A stretch of 64,000 nucleotides of DNA from Ceratothoa steindachneri (GCA_963969495.1 OZ018331.1:150843264-150907263), one strand, 5' to 3'; counted from the first letter of the stretch, positions 33,735-46,335 are shown. The notes: generated by a model not told the origin, from the letters alone. Made by a program: numbers and translations.

Positions 33735-35340
33735 CATCTACTATATATCACGTGTCATGTGATTTTCAATTATTATATGTGCATATGTTTACGATTTCAA
33801 TTTGCTGGTTGTCAATTTCATGATCAGCAAGTGTCATTAAATGTTTTCCCAGAGATTCATTTTTAGGCCTACTCTTTTAAAGTTCTCTTAGAGCTCTGGT
33901 TTGGCCTCTGTACAAGACGTTGCATTTCCACGCTATGTCCACGCAGAGAGGTGCCTTGCCGGTATGATAATCAAAGTGCGTCATCGCCCTACCTTAGTAT
34001 CGGTGAGGAAGGGTGCGAGGTTAAAAGAGGCACCCTCAGACTGCTGGAAGGGATAGCCTCCCAGCAGGCCTAACTGCCAAAGGGCCTCCCCTTCATGTCG
34101 GAGAACGCCCTTCACACTCACGAAGGGGGCTTCATCTTTACCTCCTAATGAGTCGGTATCTCTCTCTCTCTCTCTCTCTCCTTCTGGTGCAGCGGCGGTG
34201 CCCTGTTTGCTGTCTTAGAGGGCACTCCCTTAGGGAACCGCAGGTTTATTTTAGAGATGTCCTGAGGATCTGGCCCATTCTTTGATCCGAGGATTGTGTC
34301 CTGGATGCGGCCATACCGGTCTCCCGAGCTTCCTGTTGGAGGAGGTGCACCGGCCCATCACACTTAAATCCCATAAGTAGGCCGCAGGCCTATTGAGTCC
34401 CAAGTTGGGAGCCCCAACGCATTGCCGAAAGGAGTCCCTTCCCCCCCCTCCCCGAGGCAAGGGGGGGCGCCAAGATGCATCCGCACCAAACGGGACCCCG
34501 CAGTGGGGTTTGTCTAACCCGTTACACTCTGTACCTGACTTATGTGGACATTATTATGAAAGCCCCGTCACTGGGTTGACATGGACCCTGTGAAGGGGCC
34601 TGGGGAAATTGCTGGTGCTCTCCCCCTCGCTCCCTCCCAGCATCCCCTTTTCCCTACGACTCTCTCCTCACCCCTCTGCATAGGCTTAAGGATCTGACAA
34701 CTACCTCATGTCGTGTCAGAAGAGATGCTTTTGGAACCTCTATAAGCAACCACTATTAGTGCCCCCAGGTCGCAAGGGACTGGGACTTGGGAGGTCCTGG
34801 GTCGTGTGCGTTAGAGCGCGAATAATGCGAATTTTTGGTTTTCCCCCATTTACTCCCTCCCCCTCCGTTTAGTGGGCTGACCCCCTTCCTGAGATCGTCC
34901 TCGGATGCTTACAACTGCACTGCTTATATCAGGAGAGCTTTACTGCCTTGTTGATTGCCAGGCCAACGAAAGGGCTCGTGTCCCGTCTCTGGGTCTGCCA
35001 CAACAGATCCAGATTCCGGCCGTCCTGTCCACGATTAGTACGACCTAGTAAGGGAATCCACCCTGTCTGTGGGAGCTGCAACCTTTGAGGAGTGACTGGT
35101 TCACCACAAAAATCTTTGGTCGATGAGCGTCGCTGCACAAGTGCGACAGCGAACCATTGACGCAACTAGGGTGGAGACCTGAAAGGAACGGCTAGAGGCG
35201 GGATATAGATAGCTCTCCAACCACTCTTTTTGCTTTCACTGGTCACAAATTTTCACTCCTTTGGGCTACCTTCTTATCAACATTTAGAACTACAACACAC
35301 TTAACAAATCCTCGCCCCCACCTTGGTGTTGTGACGGACG
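33735..35340. other. Unassigned stretch with TC microsatellite
   Basis: It contains a (TC) run at about 34159-34180 and GC-richer sequence from 34000 on, with no protein family I can name. Open frames are 78 codons or fewer and unrecognised. Parts may be LINE 5' or ORF1 sequence, since LINE pieces follow on the same strand, but I could not show it. Confidence 0.4.
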
Positions 35341-35369
35341 AGGTAAACCGCGTCAGTACCACTTCAATC

Positions 35370-35487
35370 GGTTGATTGGTCGTGGGTTGTCTTTTGTTTT
35401 TTTTAATTTAGCCTAGCATTTAGGCTATACATTTAATTAAGGCGATTTATGGCCTTTTAGGCAGTCACCAGATGGACTGGTTGAGGG
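35370..35487 (+). repeat. I-like LINE 3' end fragment
   Basis: CATTTAATTAAGGCGATTTA and GGCAGTCACCAGATGG match the terminal part of the copy A 3' UTR (29708-29755). It lies just upstream of LINE copy B on the same strand, so the two would be head-to-tail. Confidence 0.65.
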
Positions 35488-36300
35488 GGGCTCCTCCCCA
35501 ACCATTTATTTGCGGAAAAGAGGTTTCCCCTTTTTCATCTTCAGGAGCCGCCCTGGGGCAGACCACCTCTCCATGAATATCCCTCCTCCTCCCCTATGCT
35601 TTCTCAGTTCCCCTCCAAGACTTCTAGTTTATAGGGTGTTTTTCCCTCTCCAACTGATACGTGTTCGTTTGGGGCGTCCCCCATACCCCTTGTGTAGAGT
35701 TACCTTAGGGCGGGTCCCTCTTTGCTTTCTTAGGTGTCCCAAAAGAACATGGCAAAGCCATGTACGCACCGCCTCGGTTTCCGCTCTCCCGCATTGGGCA
35801 GGTGAACCGCCACAGCCCTCCTTAGAGGGGTAAGAGGTGGCACCGTCCTCTGGGCCCTACCTAGGCACCTTGTCAACCCGAGGCTCGTCACTTTGATGGG
35901 AGCCGGCATGTGCCCTCCCCCCTCCCTTTCCCAATGGAGGTCGGCCCCACCGACGTTTGTGACGGGCCATAAACGCTAGGACACTCCTGAGATAGGGATA
36001 GTACCGGAAGTGTCCCCACGCCAGATGGTAAGGTCTTCTCCGTGGGCAAACCTGGGTTCGGTGCCAAGACCCTCCTGAGGCAGCACAAGGCCCCCGAGGA
36101 ATCACAAGGAGAGGAGTGACTTCCTCGTAGGTTTGGTGTCCCGTCCCGGCTACCATCGAAAAAGGATATGGTTGTGGTTGGTTTGTTCTGCCTTGGGGCC
36201 CCTTTTGGGAGTGAGAGAAGCGGGTTCAATCCCCGCCCTCCTCTCCTAAAAAGAAGAGAAACGGTAAGACAAAGAATACTAGAAGTTTCTCTTCCTAGGC
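35488..36300. other. Spacer with tRNA T-arm-like motif
   Basis: At 36222-36242 the sequence GCGGG-TTCAATC-CCCGC is a perfect five-base stem with a T-arm-type loop and a B-box consensus. Upstream sequence lacks a good A box, so a SINE or tRNA remnant is more likely than a gene. The overlapping minus-strand frame of 152 codons is not recognised. Confidence 0.4.
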
Positions 36301-36399
36301 GGGGAGCCGGGTGCAGACGTCCACTTCCATCAGGGCAAGCGACCATGTCAAGACCGGCACGTCCAGTCCAAGGGCCCCCTCGGGCGAGGAGACCCAGAA

Positions 36400-36975
36400 T
36401 AAGACCAAAACCAACGTTGCGAATGTGGTGAGTAAAGCCTCGATAACGTCGAGGCCTCTAATTGAGAGACTATCTGGCGTTTTCGAACCCGCTGGCTTCA
36501 AACGCTTTCTGGTTATTCGCTCCACTGATGGCAGCATGTTGGCCAAGGGCAACATGATCAATTCTGCGGATTATTTCCCCGGCACTCCCTGGGTGTGGTT
36601 AGCTGCTCAAAGAGCTCACACCCTGCCTCAGCTAAACTAAGACTGCTCTCCTCCCCAGCCTAACCGTTTCTCGCAAGGCAAAACGTCCGCGTGCCCCCAC
36701 CAAATCGTTAGGCTTACAGGAGGCAAACCCCACGAAGGTGGTCGCGAGACCTTCTTCGGGGACTCCTAGGCTGTACCCCGAAAGGAGGACGGCAGCAAGG
36801 GAGCTTTGGCTCCCACGCTCCCACCCAAGACTGAACCGGGTGGCTTGGAGACGGGGGACCCTCCAAAAGAGGCAACTCCGCCCTTTTAAGTTTTTGAGGC
36901 AGAGGGAAGAAAAGATCCCAAATAAGTCATTGAATCCCGAGAAGCGCACGACCATTCACGTGAGTGTCTTCTGGT
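36400..36975 (+). pseudogene. LINE copy B ORF1 remnant
   Basis: ORF1 proteins of I-group LINEs bind RNA and form the particle with element RNA. The region reads RLSGVFEPAGFKRFLVIRST, then DGSMLAKGNMI, similar in pattern to the FxRFxVI(R/K) segment of such proteins. A basic stretch with RKAKRPRAPTKS follows in another frame. Much of the expected middle is missing. The next residues, in yet another frame, run to within 40 bases of the endonuclease frame. Confidence 0.6.
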
Positions 36976-37009
36976 AGAGGGTCCCCACATCTCTTCCGAG
37001 CTAGACCTG

Positions 37010-37550
37010 GTGGGCATATTCCTTGAATGGAATTGCCGCGGACTCCGGGCCAACTGGGAGAAGCTGCAGAGGCTAGTCCCGTCCCGTTTTCCCTTAGATA
37101 TCTTTTTGCAGGAGACCATGCTGGGTGCGTTCCCCCTGCCCACCCTCCCGGGGTTTAAGGGTTTTGCGACCCCACTACTACGGGCTGGGGGCTGGGCAAG
37201 AGGATGCGCCATTTACATCCGGCATGATGTTTATGTTCTTCTCTTTGCTTTAGATACCCCCCTTCAGTTATTTCTGTGTACATTCCACGCTGGGGGACTT
37301 CCGCCAATGCCCTTTCTCCTACTCGGGTATTTGAACGGAAGGAGGGACTATACGATCAGTCCCAATAGTCACCTCGGTGCCGACCTGACTGACTAGCTGG
37401 TGATTGGTCTAGGAAATGTGGATGAGTTTATGCATCACAGCCCGAGAACCGTTTCACTTTCCTGTCTCGATCTGCCCTTGTGCTCTTCTGATGCACAACC
37501 TGATTTTGGTTGGGAGGGAGCGATGACCTTGATGGTAGTGACTACTTTCT
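37010..37550 (+). pseudogene. LINE copy B APE-type endonuclease
   Basis: The endonuclease nicks the target to prime reverse transcription. An open frame of 128 codons begins FLEWNCRGLRANWEKLQRLV with the catalytic asparagine of WNCRG. It continues to IFLQETML with the catalytic glutamate, then GCAIYIRHDV. A stop falls at 37396. The remaining part reads LVIGLGNVDEFMHHSPRT, then SCLDLPLCSSD. It is cut at the SDH-type catalytic motif (about 37540) by a 54 bp foldback. It is clearly inactive but the best preserved endonuclease in the window. Confidence 0.85.
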
Positions 37551-37604
37551 GATTTAACTATCATTTTATGGGCCGCTGCCAGGCCATAAAATGATAGTTA
37601 AATC
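37551..37604. repeat. 54-bp foldback in the LINE endonuclease
   Basis: GATTTAACTATCATTTTATG and its complement close the segment with a stem of about 22 bp and a short loop. It follows immediately after the residues that should lead into the SDH endonuclease motif, so it may be a small insertion. Confidence 0.8.
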
Positions 37605-39015
37605 TGGAAATGACTAATTTATGTCACAGTCGTAGTTTAGGTCTCTTGATGAGGCCGTTGAGTTCATAGAACGTCTGGATGTTTTTCTCGTCGTCCGTTT
37701 CCTTGGTGGTTGGTAGAGTGTGAGACGGCCCTCAGACTGAAGTAGTACGCCGACATGCACCATAAGCGCCGCCTGAATGATTTCTTCGAGCTAGGACTAG
37801 CTTTCGGTATTTTTCGAACCCTGCCCGCTCTCTTTACAGCTGGCATAAGAGTCTTGACTTAACAGGAAGACCCATTGGGCAGACGTGTGCAAGCGAGTCA
37901 AAAGTATTTGGGGCAAGTTCTCGCAGGACCCCCATCCCCCTCTCCAGGAGAACGGGATCGCAATCTTGGACCACGCAACCATGGCGGAATCTTTCGCCTC
38001 AGCTTTATCCACATTCTCTAGACGAGATGCTGCTCTTCCGGTATTTATTGCAAGTCGTGACCACTTTACCTCCAGAGACGGAGAACCCTTCAAAGAACCT
38101 TTTAGCTAAGAGAGTTGCGCGGCACCGCTCCTGGACAGGAGAATTGTCCTTGTGCCATGCTTCGATACCTAGGTGATAGAGGCATGGTGATTTTGCTAAA
38201 TTTATTTAACAGGATCTGGACAGAGAGTAGCCTCCAAGACTTCCTGCGAATGGTTATTTTGCTCACTCTTCGCAAACTTGGGAGAGATCACTTTACCATG
38301 GCCTACTTCCACCCAATTTCTTAGCCTTATCCTTGTACAAATTAATAGAGAAATTGGTAAATATTATATTAGTTTTTTTTCCGGATAACGGAAGCCACCT
38401 TTCTTCTGCACTGTGCGGGTTCCGCAAGTTCCACTCCAGCATGAAAATGCTATTTGCGAACCTTTCCATCGTTGACAGCATTACTCCAGTGTTTTTCCAT
38501 CTGAATAAGGCCTATGTTGTATGGCGATAAGGTTTCATGGAGACCCCCCACTTCTCATATGTGAATTTCTTCAGGGAAGTGTCCTCAGTGTCCCTTTCTT
38601 GCCGGAACATCGACTGTATCATCTCGGTGCTTCTCGAAGATTTTCTCGCCACCCTTTAATTAGACGACCTTTCCATCTCCTTAGGTGCACCCAGATGCCA
38701 ACTCTGAAACGTCGACTCCAACAGGCTTTGAACTACATCTCTCTCTAGGCCAAAACTTATGTAGTGTACTTCTGTTGCAACCCAGGGCTTCGCTCCGACC
38801 CAGACTTGTCCCTCAATAGGGTTGGCCTGGAAGTGGTGGATGCACACCGTTTCCTTGGTTTTATTTTTGACCGACGTCTGACCTGAAATGCCCATATTCG
38901 AAGCCTTAAGATCTTTTATAGCCACGCCAAGGACTTTCTTAGTTCAGTAAAGTTCAGCACTTGGGGTGCAGATAGGGCTACCCCTCTGTTGTTTTATTGT
39001 TCCTTTGTTATATTG
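37605..39015 (+). pseudogene. LINE copy B linker and reverse transcriptase
   Basis: The linker shows KRVKSIWGKFSQDPH and DHATMAESFASALSTFSRRD (37890-38030). Reverse transcriptase motifs follow in shifting frames. They are RIWTESSLQDFLRMVILLTL (about 38212), HSSMKMLFANLSIVDS and FFHLNKAYVVW in place of FFDLEKAYDTAW. The VDHLL-like active site of copy A corresponds here to LDDLSI (about 38660). The last block includes VDAHRFLGFIFDRRL (38837-38880). Multiple stops are present. The first catalytic aspartate of the palm is replaced (FHLNKAY), so the copy is dead. Confidence 0.82.
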
Positions 39016-39109
39016 AATTCACTAGTTATTGGCCTATAGGTTATTGGTTGCCAGTTTACTGGGGGTTAGTTAGTTGTTAGTGGTCAGAAGATGGTTGCCT
39101 AAATGTTCA

Positions 39110-39232
39110 CAGGTAGAGGTCGACTTGGCGGATTCCAATCCAAGTCTTAACAAGGCCCAATGTTGCTTAACTTCGACGTAGTGCTATTGGCGTACTCTGT
39201 TACCGGGCGCTGGCCTTGGGCTGACTCCAATA
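39110..39232 (-). pseudogene. 5S rRNA-like remnant (5S pseudogene or 5S-headed SINE)
   Basis: On the minus strand the sequence reads CGAAGTTAAGCAACATTGGG then CCTTGTTAAGACTTGGATTG and GAATCCGCC. This follows the internal promoter of eukaryotic 5S rRNA: box A, intermediate element and box C. The 5' third (39180-39230) is much less similar. The changes in box C and the poor ends exclude a functional gene. A 5S-derived SINE (SINE3 type) is the main alternative to a plain pseudogene. Confidence 0.75.
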
Positions 39233-39588
<356 letters not shown>

Positions 39589-39639
39589 GTACCGAAAACC
39601 GTGGTTGTGGCCCACTGTTAGTCACTTATAAAGTTTGGG

Positions 39640-40777
39640 TGGAGCTTACTCGACTGAATGTTTATTTGTGTATGCACAGGGATAAAGAAAAACTTTATCT
39701 CAAATTTCGAGAATAAGATTTCGTGTTTCGCAGCTCTTTGGTAGTAAATAAAGGTTCGCATCTTTCTTGTTTTCACCTCGGTGTCAGTGACTGCACCTGT
39801 TTGGGCGTTTTTATGTACAGCTGTGGCGTGTACACGAGTAAGTGCATATTCGTGTGAGTGTAAGTTTGTGAGCGCGTATGGATGTGAAAGATTCTCCAGT
39901 TCATTTTTGCCTAACCTTTACATGAACAGTATATATTATTATTTATATAATCAAACGTTGTATATTATTATTTACATGATAAAAAGTTATATATTTATAT
40001 GACAAAATGTTATATATTTTTAGATTACCTGCATATGCATAGTTAGGGTCAGGTGGACACGGATCGTACTGCTATTTTTTTGGTCATCAAAACTAAAGCT
40101 TTAAAGTTAGCATAACTCCAAAGTGCCCAACAGGTAGCTCACATAAATACCTTTATTTTCCAAATACAGAACTTTGAAATATGTTTACTAGTTCAAATTT
40201 ATGTTGTCATTTTTGATAACAGTGTTTTTGTACAAATCGCGACCATGTAGGACACGCTCCGTACGCCCGTGGTACCATTTTTTCTATATTCCACAACTGA
40301 AATTAAGGATCTACTACTACTAAATGCTACACAAATGTTATGTATGAAAAGACATATAATATTTTTTTAAAAATGGTTATAATTGTTATTTTAAAATATT
40401 TTTACATAGGCTTCAAAAATAATATAAAAAATAATTAATTTCTTAATTTTATAGAACATTTTTGAGTAAGTAATGCACAGCCCTCATTATTTATCATTGC
40501 ATAAATATAGTAATAACTCGGCAATGTAAAATCCCCATCTTACTGCAATAATGCACCCAGAAAATAACAACATTTAACATGGTTTACTTTTCACTTTGAT
40601 ATCTTGTATTTTTATTCTTTTTTTTTGTCGCCTTTCACATTTAAAATACAAAACAATGTTACGTGATCAACATATTGTACTTTTAAAACGAAATCTTTAT
40701 TAGTACAATTTTCATGAATTTCCAAATTTCGTACGGGCCGTGTACTGCGCGCCATTTTATGTACACTATATGAAATC
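39640..40777. other. AT-rich unassigned stretch
   Basis: Strongly AT-rich, with no useful open frames. Three similar short motifs recur (GGATCGTACTGCTATTTTTT at 40062, a CCGTACGCCCGTGGTACCATTT block at about 40259, CGTACGGGCC...CGCGCCATTTT at about 40731). They hint at a decayed tandem or non-autonomous element, unproven. Confidence 0.35.
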
Positions 40778-40880
40778 ATAGTCTGAAGGAGGAGGTCGAC
40801 CTCCTCTATTTTATTTGACTGGTGTTGGTCGCATGCTCCGCTTCCGGTCGGAGGCGGCCTGCCTTCTTTTGTTTTACTTG
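40778..40880 (+). repeat. I-like LINE 3' UTR fragment
   Basis: GGAGGAGGTCGACCTCCTC, TTTATTTGACTGG, GGTCGCATGCTCC and GCGGCCTGCC match 29512-29605 of copy A in order. It could be the displaced end of copy B. Confidence 0.7.
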
Positions 40881-42299
40881 ATTATTGCGCCCATTCACGC
40901 CTCGCTTTGTCTAGTACGTGAGTGCAAACAAGTATATACACAACCATCAGCACATCGTCATTCACAACAACGCCCTTTTTCTCCTTCCAGCCCACGATGA
41001 GTTCCCTCCTCGCTGGTTTGTAGAAAAGCACTACTATTGCTCTCCCTGTCCCCCAACCCCTTAGTCCCTTCTAGCTTGCCAACCGTTGTCATTTTGATCT
41101 TTATATCGATTTCACTATCCCGTCGTGGGGATCACGTCGACGATTAGAAAAGGGACGTATTGTGTTTCTTATCTGTCATTGGAGGTATTTCCCATCTATA
41201 TTGATACCCGTCGTTTTGCTTCGACTAGTATCTTTTTAGCTGCGTCTAGTTTTCCTACTTTGCTAGAAAATGTAACGCCAAGATTGTCGAAGATTCCATT
41301 TCGCTCCGTTTCTCTTCAATTTGCTGGGTATTATTGGCTATAAACAAGTTTAGGGTTTATTCCAGGAATTATATTCTTTCTTCGAGCAGTTTTTAGTAGG
41401 TGGTTTATTTGGTTATGGCTCGGATGCCATTCATCTCTCGCAGCCCATGGGCGCTAATCTCATCGGGATGCTTTGAGCGTAAAGTTGCATCCGACCCCCT
41501 TCGATTGCAATAATGTCGAGATTCGTAATTTCATTCGATTCTGTTCTTCTTGGATCACGGGATGCCACTATTCGACTTGTTTACAGGTTCCCGGACCCAG
41601 GTCCTGTCCGCCCCCGTCAAACCTGGCACTCGCAGCGGTAGACCCTCCCGGATCCAGTGTGCCAGAGAGTCTCAAACTAGATTGAAACACCTTGGCTTTA
41701 TTCCTTCTACACATGTTTAGTTTATCATTGTTGTAACATTTTCTTTACAAGTGCGTTTTCGCTTTTTTTTTGGCTTGCAGCTAACTTTGCAGGATAGTCG
41801 TCGCCCAGCTATCGTCCATTCTTTGGTTGGGGCCGAGGTGGTGGGGGGGGGTCACCAATTCCCTATTTTATCTACTTTGTGGGTGGAGGCTTACCTGCCC
41901 CCTTCACACCCTTTTCCCGTTCTACTGCCCCATCTTCTCTCTATTATTTACGACCTTGTTTGGTGGGGGGGCCCCGTTGCGGAACGTTTGGTCACCTGGG
42001 CACAAAGGGGAATCCCAAATGGTGCCAAGCTGGCACACCTAGCACCCTAAAAAGAGCGTGCGTTTAGCGTTGGCAACCCGGTATAAAAATGCGTCCCCAT
42101 TTTAGAAAAGAGAACTAAAATAAACCCCCTAAAACCACAGAAATGCGCCGGTTCCAGGGGCTTTCTCATTGGCCGCAGACTTGCCGGCGTTCCTGAAGAA
42201 ATGGCCCTCGCTCAGGACCAGAGGTAAGTCCCCGCCATCCTACCCCCCCTCCTCCCCTAAAGAAATTACTGAAGAGTCGGCCTACCGGGGGGGAGGGGT
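40881..42299. other. Unassigned stretch
   Basis: Open frames are 99 codons or fewer and unrecognised. G runs occur at about 41844-41851 and 41964-41970. Nothing else is visible. Confidence 0.35.
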
Positions 42300-43045
42300 A
42301 GCCCCATGCATCGTCGCGTGGGGCAATGGATTCCTCAGCACCTGTCAGAGGTGGTACACTTGCAGCAAAGAATCAACATCTGTTCAACTCTCGTTTCTCG
42401 ACTAAAGAGTGAACCATTCTGGAGTGGGATTGTTACCGGAGACCAGAAGAGGGTTGTGTACAATAATACTAAACATTCTACACAATGGATTAGTGATGGG
42501 TAAAGATCATTACCCCAGTCGAAATAGAGGTTTCATTCACGGAAGATTCTCTTGTGTGTTTGGGGGCAAATGAATGGCATGTTCCATTGTGAACTTCTTG
42601 GCCCAAATCAGACTATCACCAAAGAGGTTTATTGCACTCAGTTCGACAGTTTTCATGCAGCAGTAGGTGAAAAAAGGCCAGCATTAATCAATAGAAGAAG
42701 GGTGCTCTTTCATTCAGACAACGCCCGGAGACCTCGTATCGCAAGAGATAACAAACAAAAGTTTTAACAATTTCGATTGGGAACTAATCGGTCAGCCTCC
42801 ATTCTCACCCGACTGAGCCCTCCTAGATTACTATCACTCTAGAAGTTTAGCGAATCACCTGAAGAGAGTGAAGAAGGGAAAAAACTTAACGAACTTTTAA
42901 AATCAAACTCAAACGATTTTTACAAAACTGGTATTGAAAAGTTAGTAGAAAAATGGGAGACTCGTGGTGGAAACTAATAGAAATTTTGTTATTATTAAAT
43001 TAATAAATAAATACTTATTTGAATATAAATAACTTCAGAGTTTGA
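42300..43045 (+). pseudogene. mariner transposase remnant (second copy)
   Basis: A different mariner remnant on the plus strand. In order: GQWIPQHLSEVVHLQQRINI, then SRLKSEPFW and IVTGDQKRVVY with the first catalytic aspartate. After these come CVWGQMNGMFHCELL, TKEVYCTQF, EKRPALINRR and FHSDNARRPR with the second aspartate. Next is PPFSPD followed by a stop where APSDYH is expected. The C-terminus has IEKLVEKWET. At least three frame changes break it. The N-terminal DNA-binding half is absent. I could not find inverted repeats, so the element ends are unknown. Confidence 0.85.
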
Positions 43046-45836
43046 GTTATACCCGTAAAATAATGACAAAAATGAAAAACCCCTCATTACTAATGTGATG
43101 ACCTAATACATAAACAAAAACAAAAGAAAGCAATTCAGCCTTTGAATCTCTACCATTTGGTCTCCAGCGAACTAAAACCTACCAAGATCTGACTCATAAA
43201 TTTGATCCAAAGCGCGGTTTAGACGACTGCTGTCTGTCTACCTTCCGTTCCTTTGATGGGAGGGAAAATAAAGTTGTACTTCCGAAAGGAAGTCAATTTG
43301 ACGTATGGCTATCGATCCGGTGAGCACCGCACCCCCTTGTGTGCCCTCATTTTGGGTGTAGGAAAACATTGCCCTGGGTCCGAAGAAACAGGGGGAGACG
43401 GAATTCGACTCCCGGACAAAGGTTTGCCATAAAGCCGTTTGCGATCGTCGTCCCTCGAGGCCACGTCTCAAAGCGAAACCTTAATTTCGTCCATGAACAA
43501 GATGGATAATGATAATATACAGAAAATGGGGGGAGGGAGGTCTTATTCTTTACCATCTACTCCCCCAACTCCAAATGTTGACAGTCGAGATTATTTGGGG
43601 CTTGATATTTAATAAAAGGAGAAAACCAACAAAGGCATCTCGGCCAGAATATTTTTGAAGGAGGTCCTTAAAGAAAGTGGTGTAGTTAGTGGATGTGGAA
43701 ATATGTGTGATTCGTAGCCTGGGTAATGTATTTGGAGAGGTAGTAAGCGAAAGGACGCTCAACTCTTTGAACCGAGGTGAATGGCGGAGGGGAGACCGGG
43801 TTCCACCGGGTTCACCACTAACATTATTCTCGCATCGACCCCTCGAGGAGATATGGTCGGAGAGTTGCGGGCCTTTCGGGGCCCCAACCGCAGCAAGAAG
43901 TCTTCTTTTGGGGACTATGGCCATGGACCATAAATTCCCGTTAATTTTAATTTATTATTGTTTTGACCACCTCACTACGGACCTCTACAAATACTTTATA
44001 GCGAAGATCGTACGGAACGAGACTTGGTCAGCCCGCGACTTTGTTTGTACTCTGTGTGTGTGTGTGTGTGTGTGTTGCCAGAATGTAAATACATAAAAGC
44101 CGACCCCGGTGCAAGCTTGAGCGAGAATGACAGATACCACAATAATAATTAAGCGTATTTTTATATGACGCTCTTCTAGGTTAGGGGCCCTCTGCTAGCG
44201 CTCGCCTCTCGAGTAAGGAAATGATAGAAAGATGTGGGTCCCAGGGCACCAAGAGAAGGGGGTTGAGTGCATTTAAAATTTTCTAGTTAAAACAAATAGT
44301 ATTGAAGACGGGGAAGAAGTATTGGTAGGTGTTGCAGTTGGCGATAGAAAAGTGGGGTGAGGGTGGGGGCACACGAGAAGTGGCTCTGAACAGTTCCCCG
44401 AGCAACGGGGTTTTCCAGGAGAAGCATCGCCTGTTAAGATACACAAGCGCAGGGCTGCAGTGTTTGAAGGGGTGGAAGACTGGAATTCCGGATAGAAGCG
44501 AGTTACAGTGGTGAAGTTGGGAGTTAACGAAATTGAGGATGGCCTACTCGAAACTATTGCGGTCAAAGTGGTAGTCGATATGGCGAAAGTAGAGAAAAGA
44601 ATTGCAGGCAGTGTCGACACGAGCTTTGAGAGATAGTCGACTATCGAAGATGACGCCTAGCTATTTAATAGTTTCGGTAAAGGAAACCTCCGAAGTTGAG
44701 AAAGGGACTATTACTTTTTGCACATCCAGAGTACCGTGGCACTAGCAACGCCTATGGGAGGCCTGGAATGAGGACAATTTCACGCCTGCGCTATCAAGCA
44801 CGTACACAAACTCCACCCTATGGGGCCCATAACTAATTTAAGGTAACCAGGCTTCGTGAATGAGATGGTCTCGAGGTTAGATGAAAGAAAAACAGCAGCG
44901 AGGTCCCCTCTGCCTTGACCCACCCAGAAACCCCCAGCCCGAAAAGGTTATTGATCCCGCCTTGGGTCAGGAAGGGCGCTCGGAAAATATGGGGATGGAT
45001 TGACCCATGCCTTCAATCAAGGTAGATGAGAGGGAAGGAGACTTGAACAGGGGGCTCTTCAGCGGTTTATTGAGGCCTCCTCCCCCCCATCATACTTCGC
45101 CCTCTTGCCGTTGTTTTCCTCATTCTCGCTGTCCTATTCTGCTCCCCCCCCCCCCCAACCTTACTAAGAGAGATTATGCCCCCGTCCACCTTAGTCCCAA
45201 TAAATGCCCAGGCGGCATAAGCTGTTTACGTTCCTCTAAAGGGAATCGACGTTCAGGGTCCTTGTGATCGGGGGGGGGAGGTTCGTTCACTTTACACGTG
45301 TCCAAATGCGTCCTCGCAATCCCTCAAGTGGGGTTTCCGGTTCATGTTTTCTTCGCTTTCCTTCTCATTCGCGATCCACAATTATCGTTTTTTCTCACTT
45401 TGTGTCCTTGTCTGTTCTTCCCCCCCCCCCTTGTTTCGAAGCCGTCTAATCTTGCCTGCGCCATCCTTCGCAATATGTCCGCGCGCGCGATTGATTTCTG
45501 GGGCGAAGCGGCCCCGTTCTCAAATTACACTAAATATAATCCTGGCGTCGTGAAAATCTCGTAAAAAAATCTCGCGTCGAAGATGACCGCGCATTACGAG
45601 CCATAAAATTGGCAGAGGTGCAGTCGCCCGCTGGGCCTTCGTGGGGTCCCCGCTACCAATAACCCCAGGGCCATATCCCCACAAAGAAGGGATCATCTAT
45701 TCGAGCATCTGCACGCACAACCCTCATCGTTCCGACGCCTGATCGAGAATTTTTAAGTTTGCGTTGATTGATTTTTTAAGGAAAATTAATAAAGACCTGC
45801 TTATTTTGGGAGGGGCAGTGGATTAGGTGCGGTTTA
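43046..45836. other. Unassigned stretch with simple repeats
   Basis: About 2.8 kb with no recognised protein or RNA. Frames of up to 135 codons on both strands (43550-44096, 44273-44620) do not resemble families I know. A TG run lies at about 44057-44073 and C runs at 45144-45156 and 45421-45430. A tRNA-like GAATTCGACTCCCGG motif at about 43399 is isolated. Confidence 0.35.
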
Positions 45837-46247
45837 TATATATATATATATACCAGGCAATGGCTTCGCCACTCCCCCCCACCCCTACGAGGGGAGCTTG
45901 CGCTTCGCTACTAAGATTAAAATTTAAAATCTAAAAAAAGCAGCCATGGTTAAATTTTTATAAATTTTCTGAACTTCGCCAATTATAATAATTTTATCTT
46001 TTTATATATAGAAGATATATAAAAATAATTTTTTTGAACTTCATCATTTGTAAATTCTTCGGGTTTTAAAAAAATCACAAAATTTCGATACTTATATTTA
46101 TTTCTGAACTTCACCATTTTGTTTTTTGATATTATAAATGAATTATTAGAAATAACTTTGATAAAAAAACATGAGTCATAACCAAACTAAGATGAAATTA
46201 TTATTCAAATACTAAAAAAATTCCCCTTCTTAAATTATAGTTAATGA

Positions 46248-46249
<2 letters not shown>
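45837..46249. repeat. AT-rich region with degenerate GAACTTC repeats
   Basis: A short (TA) run is followed by three GAACTTC(G/A)(C/T)CA motifs at 45971, 46036 and 46106, spaced 65 and 70 bases. This is consistent with a decayed tandem of roughly 65-70 bp. There is no coding content. Confidence 0.5.

Positions 46250-46334
<85 letters not shown>
46250..46334. repeat. (TA)36 (TG)6 microsatellite
   Basis: About 72 bases of TA pass into about 12 bases of TG. Confidence 0.98.

Positions 46335-46335
<1 letters not shown>

Larger units (their letters stand above)
36300..39020 (+). mobile_element. I-group LINE, copy B (broken)
   Basis: A plus-strand element with ORF1, endonuclease, linker and the first two thirds of the reverse transcriptase, colinear with copy A. 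It stops abruptly near 39020. That point corresponds to about 28340 in copy A, so RNase H and the knuckle are absent. A matching 3' UTR piece resumes at 40778, which could be the other end of the same copy after a rearrangement. Confidence 0.85.

Noticed and set aside
33770..33965. Possible Penelope-type GIY-YIG fragment on the minus strand
   Set aside because: A CNVLYRGQTR-like stretch followed by LADHEI is suggestive, but the catalytic arrangement is not convincing and there is no reverse transcriptase nearby. A translated search could settle it.
36222..36242. tRNA gene on the plus strand
   Set aside because: Only a T-arm-like hairpin is clear. No A box or acceptor stem could be placed.
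44273..44620. 115-codon minus frame as a coding exon
   Set aside because: It has no recognised motif and no splice or homology support. Composition is Ser/Thr/Pro-rich as expected from local base content.
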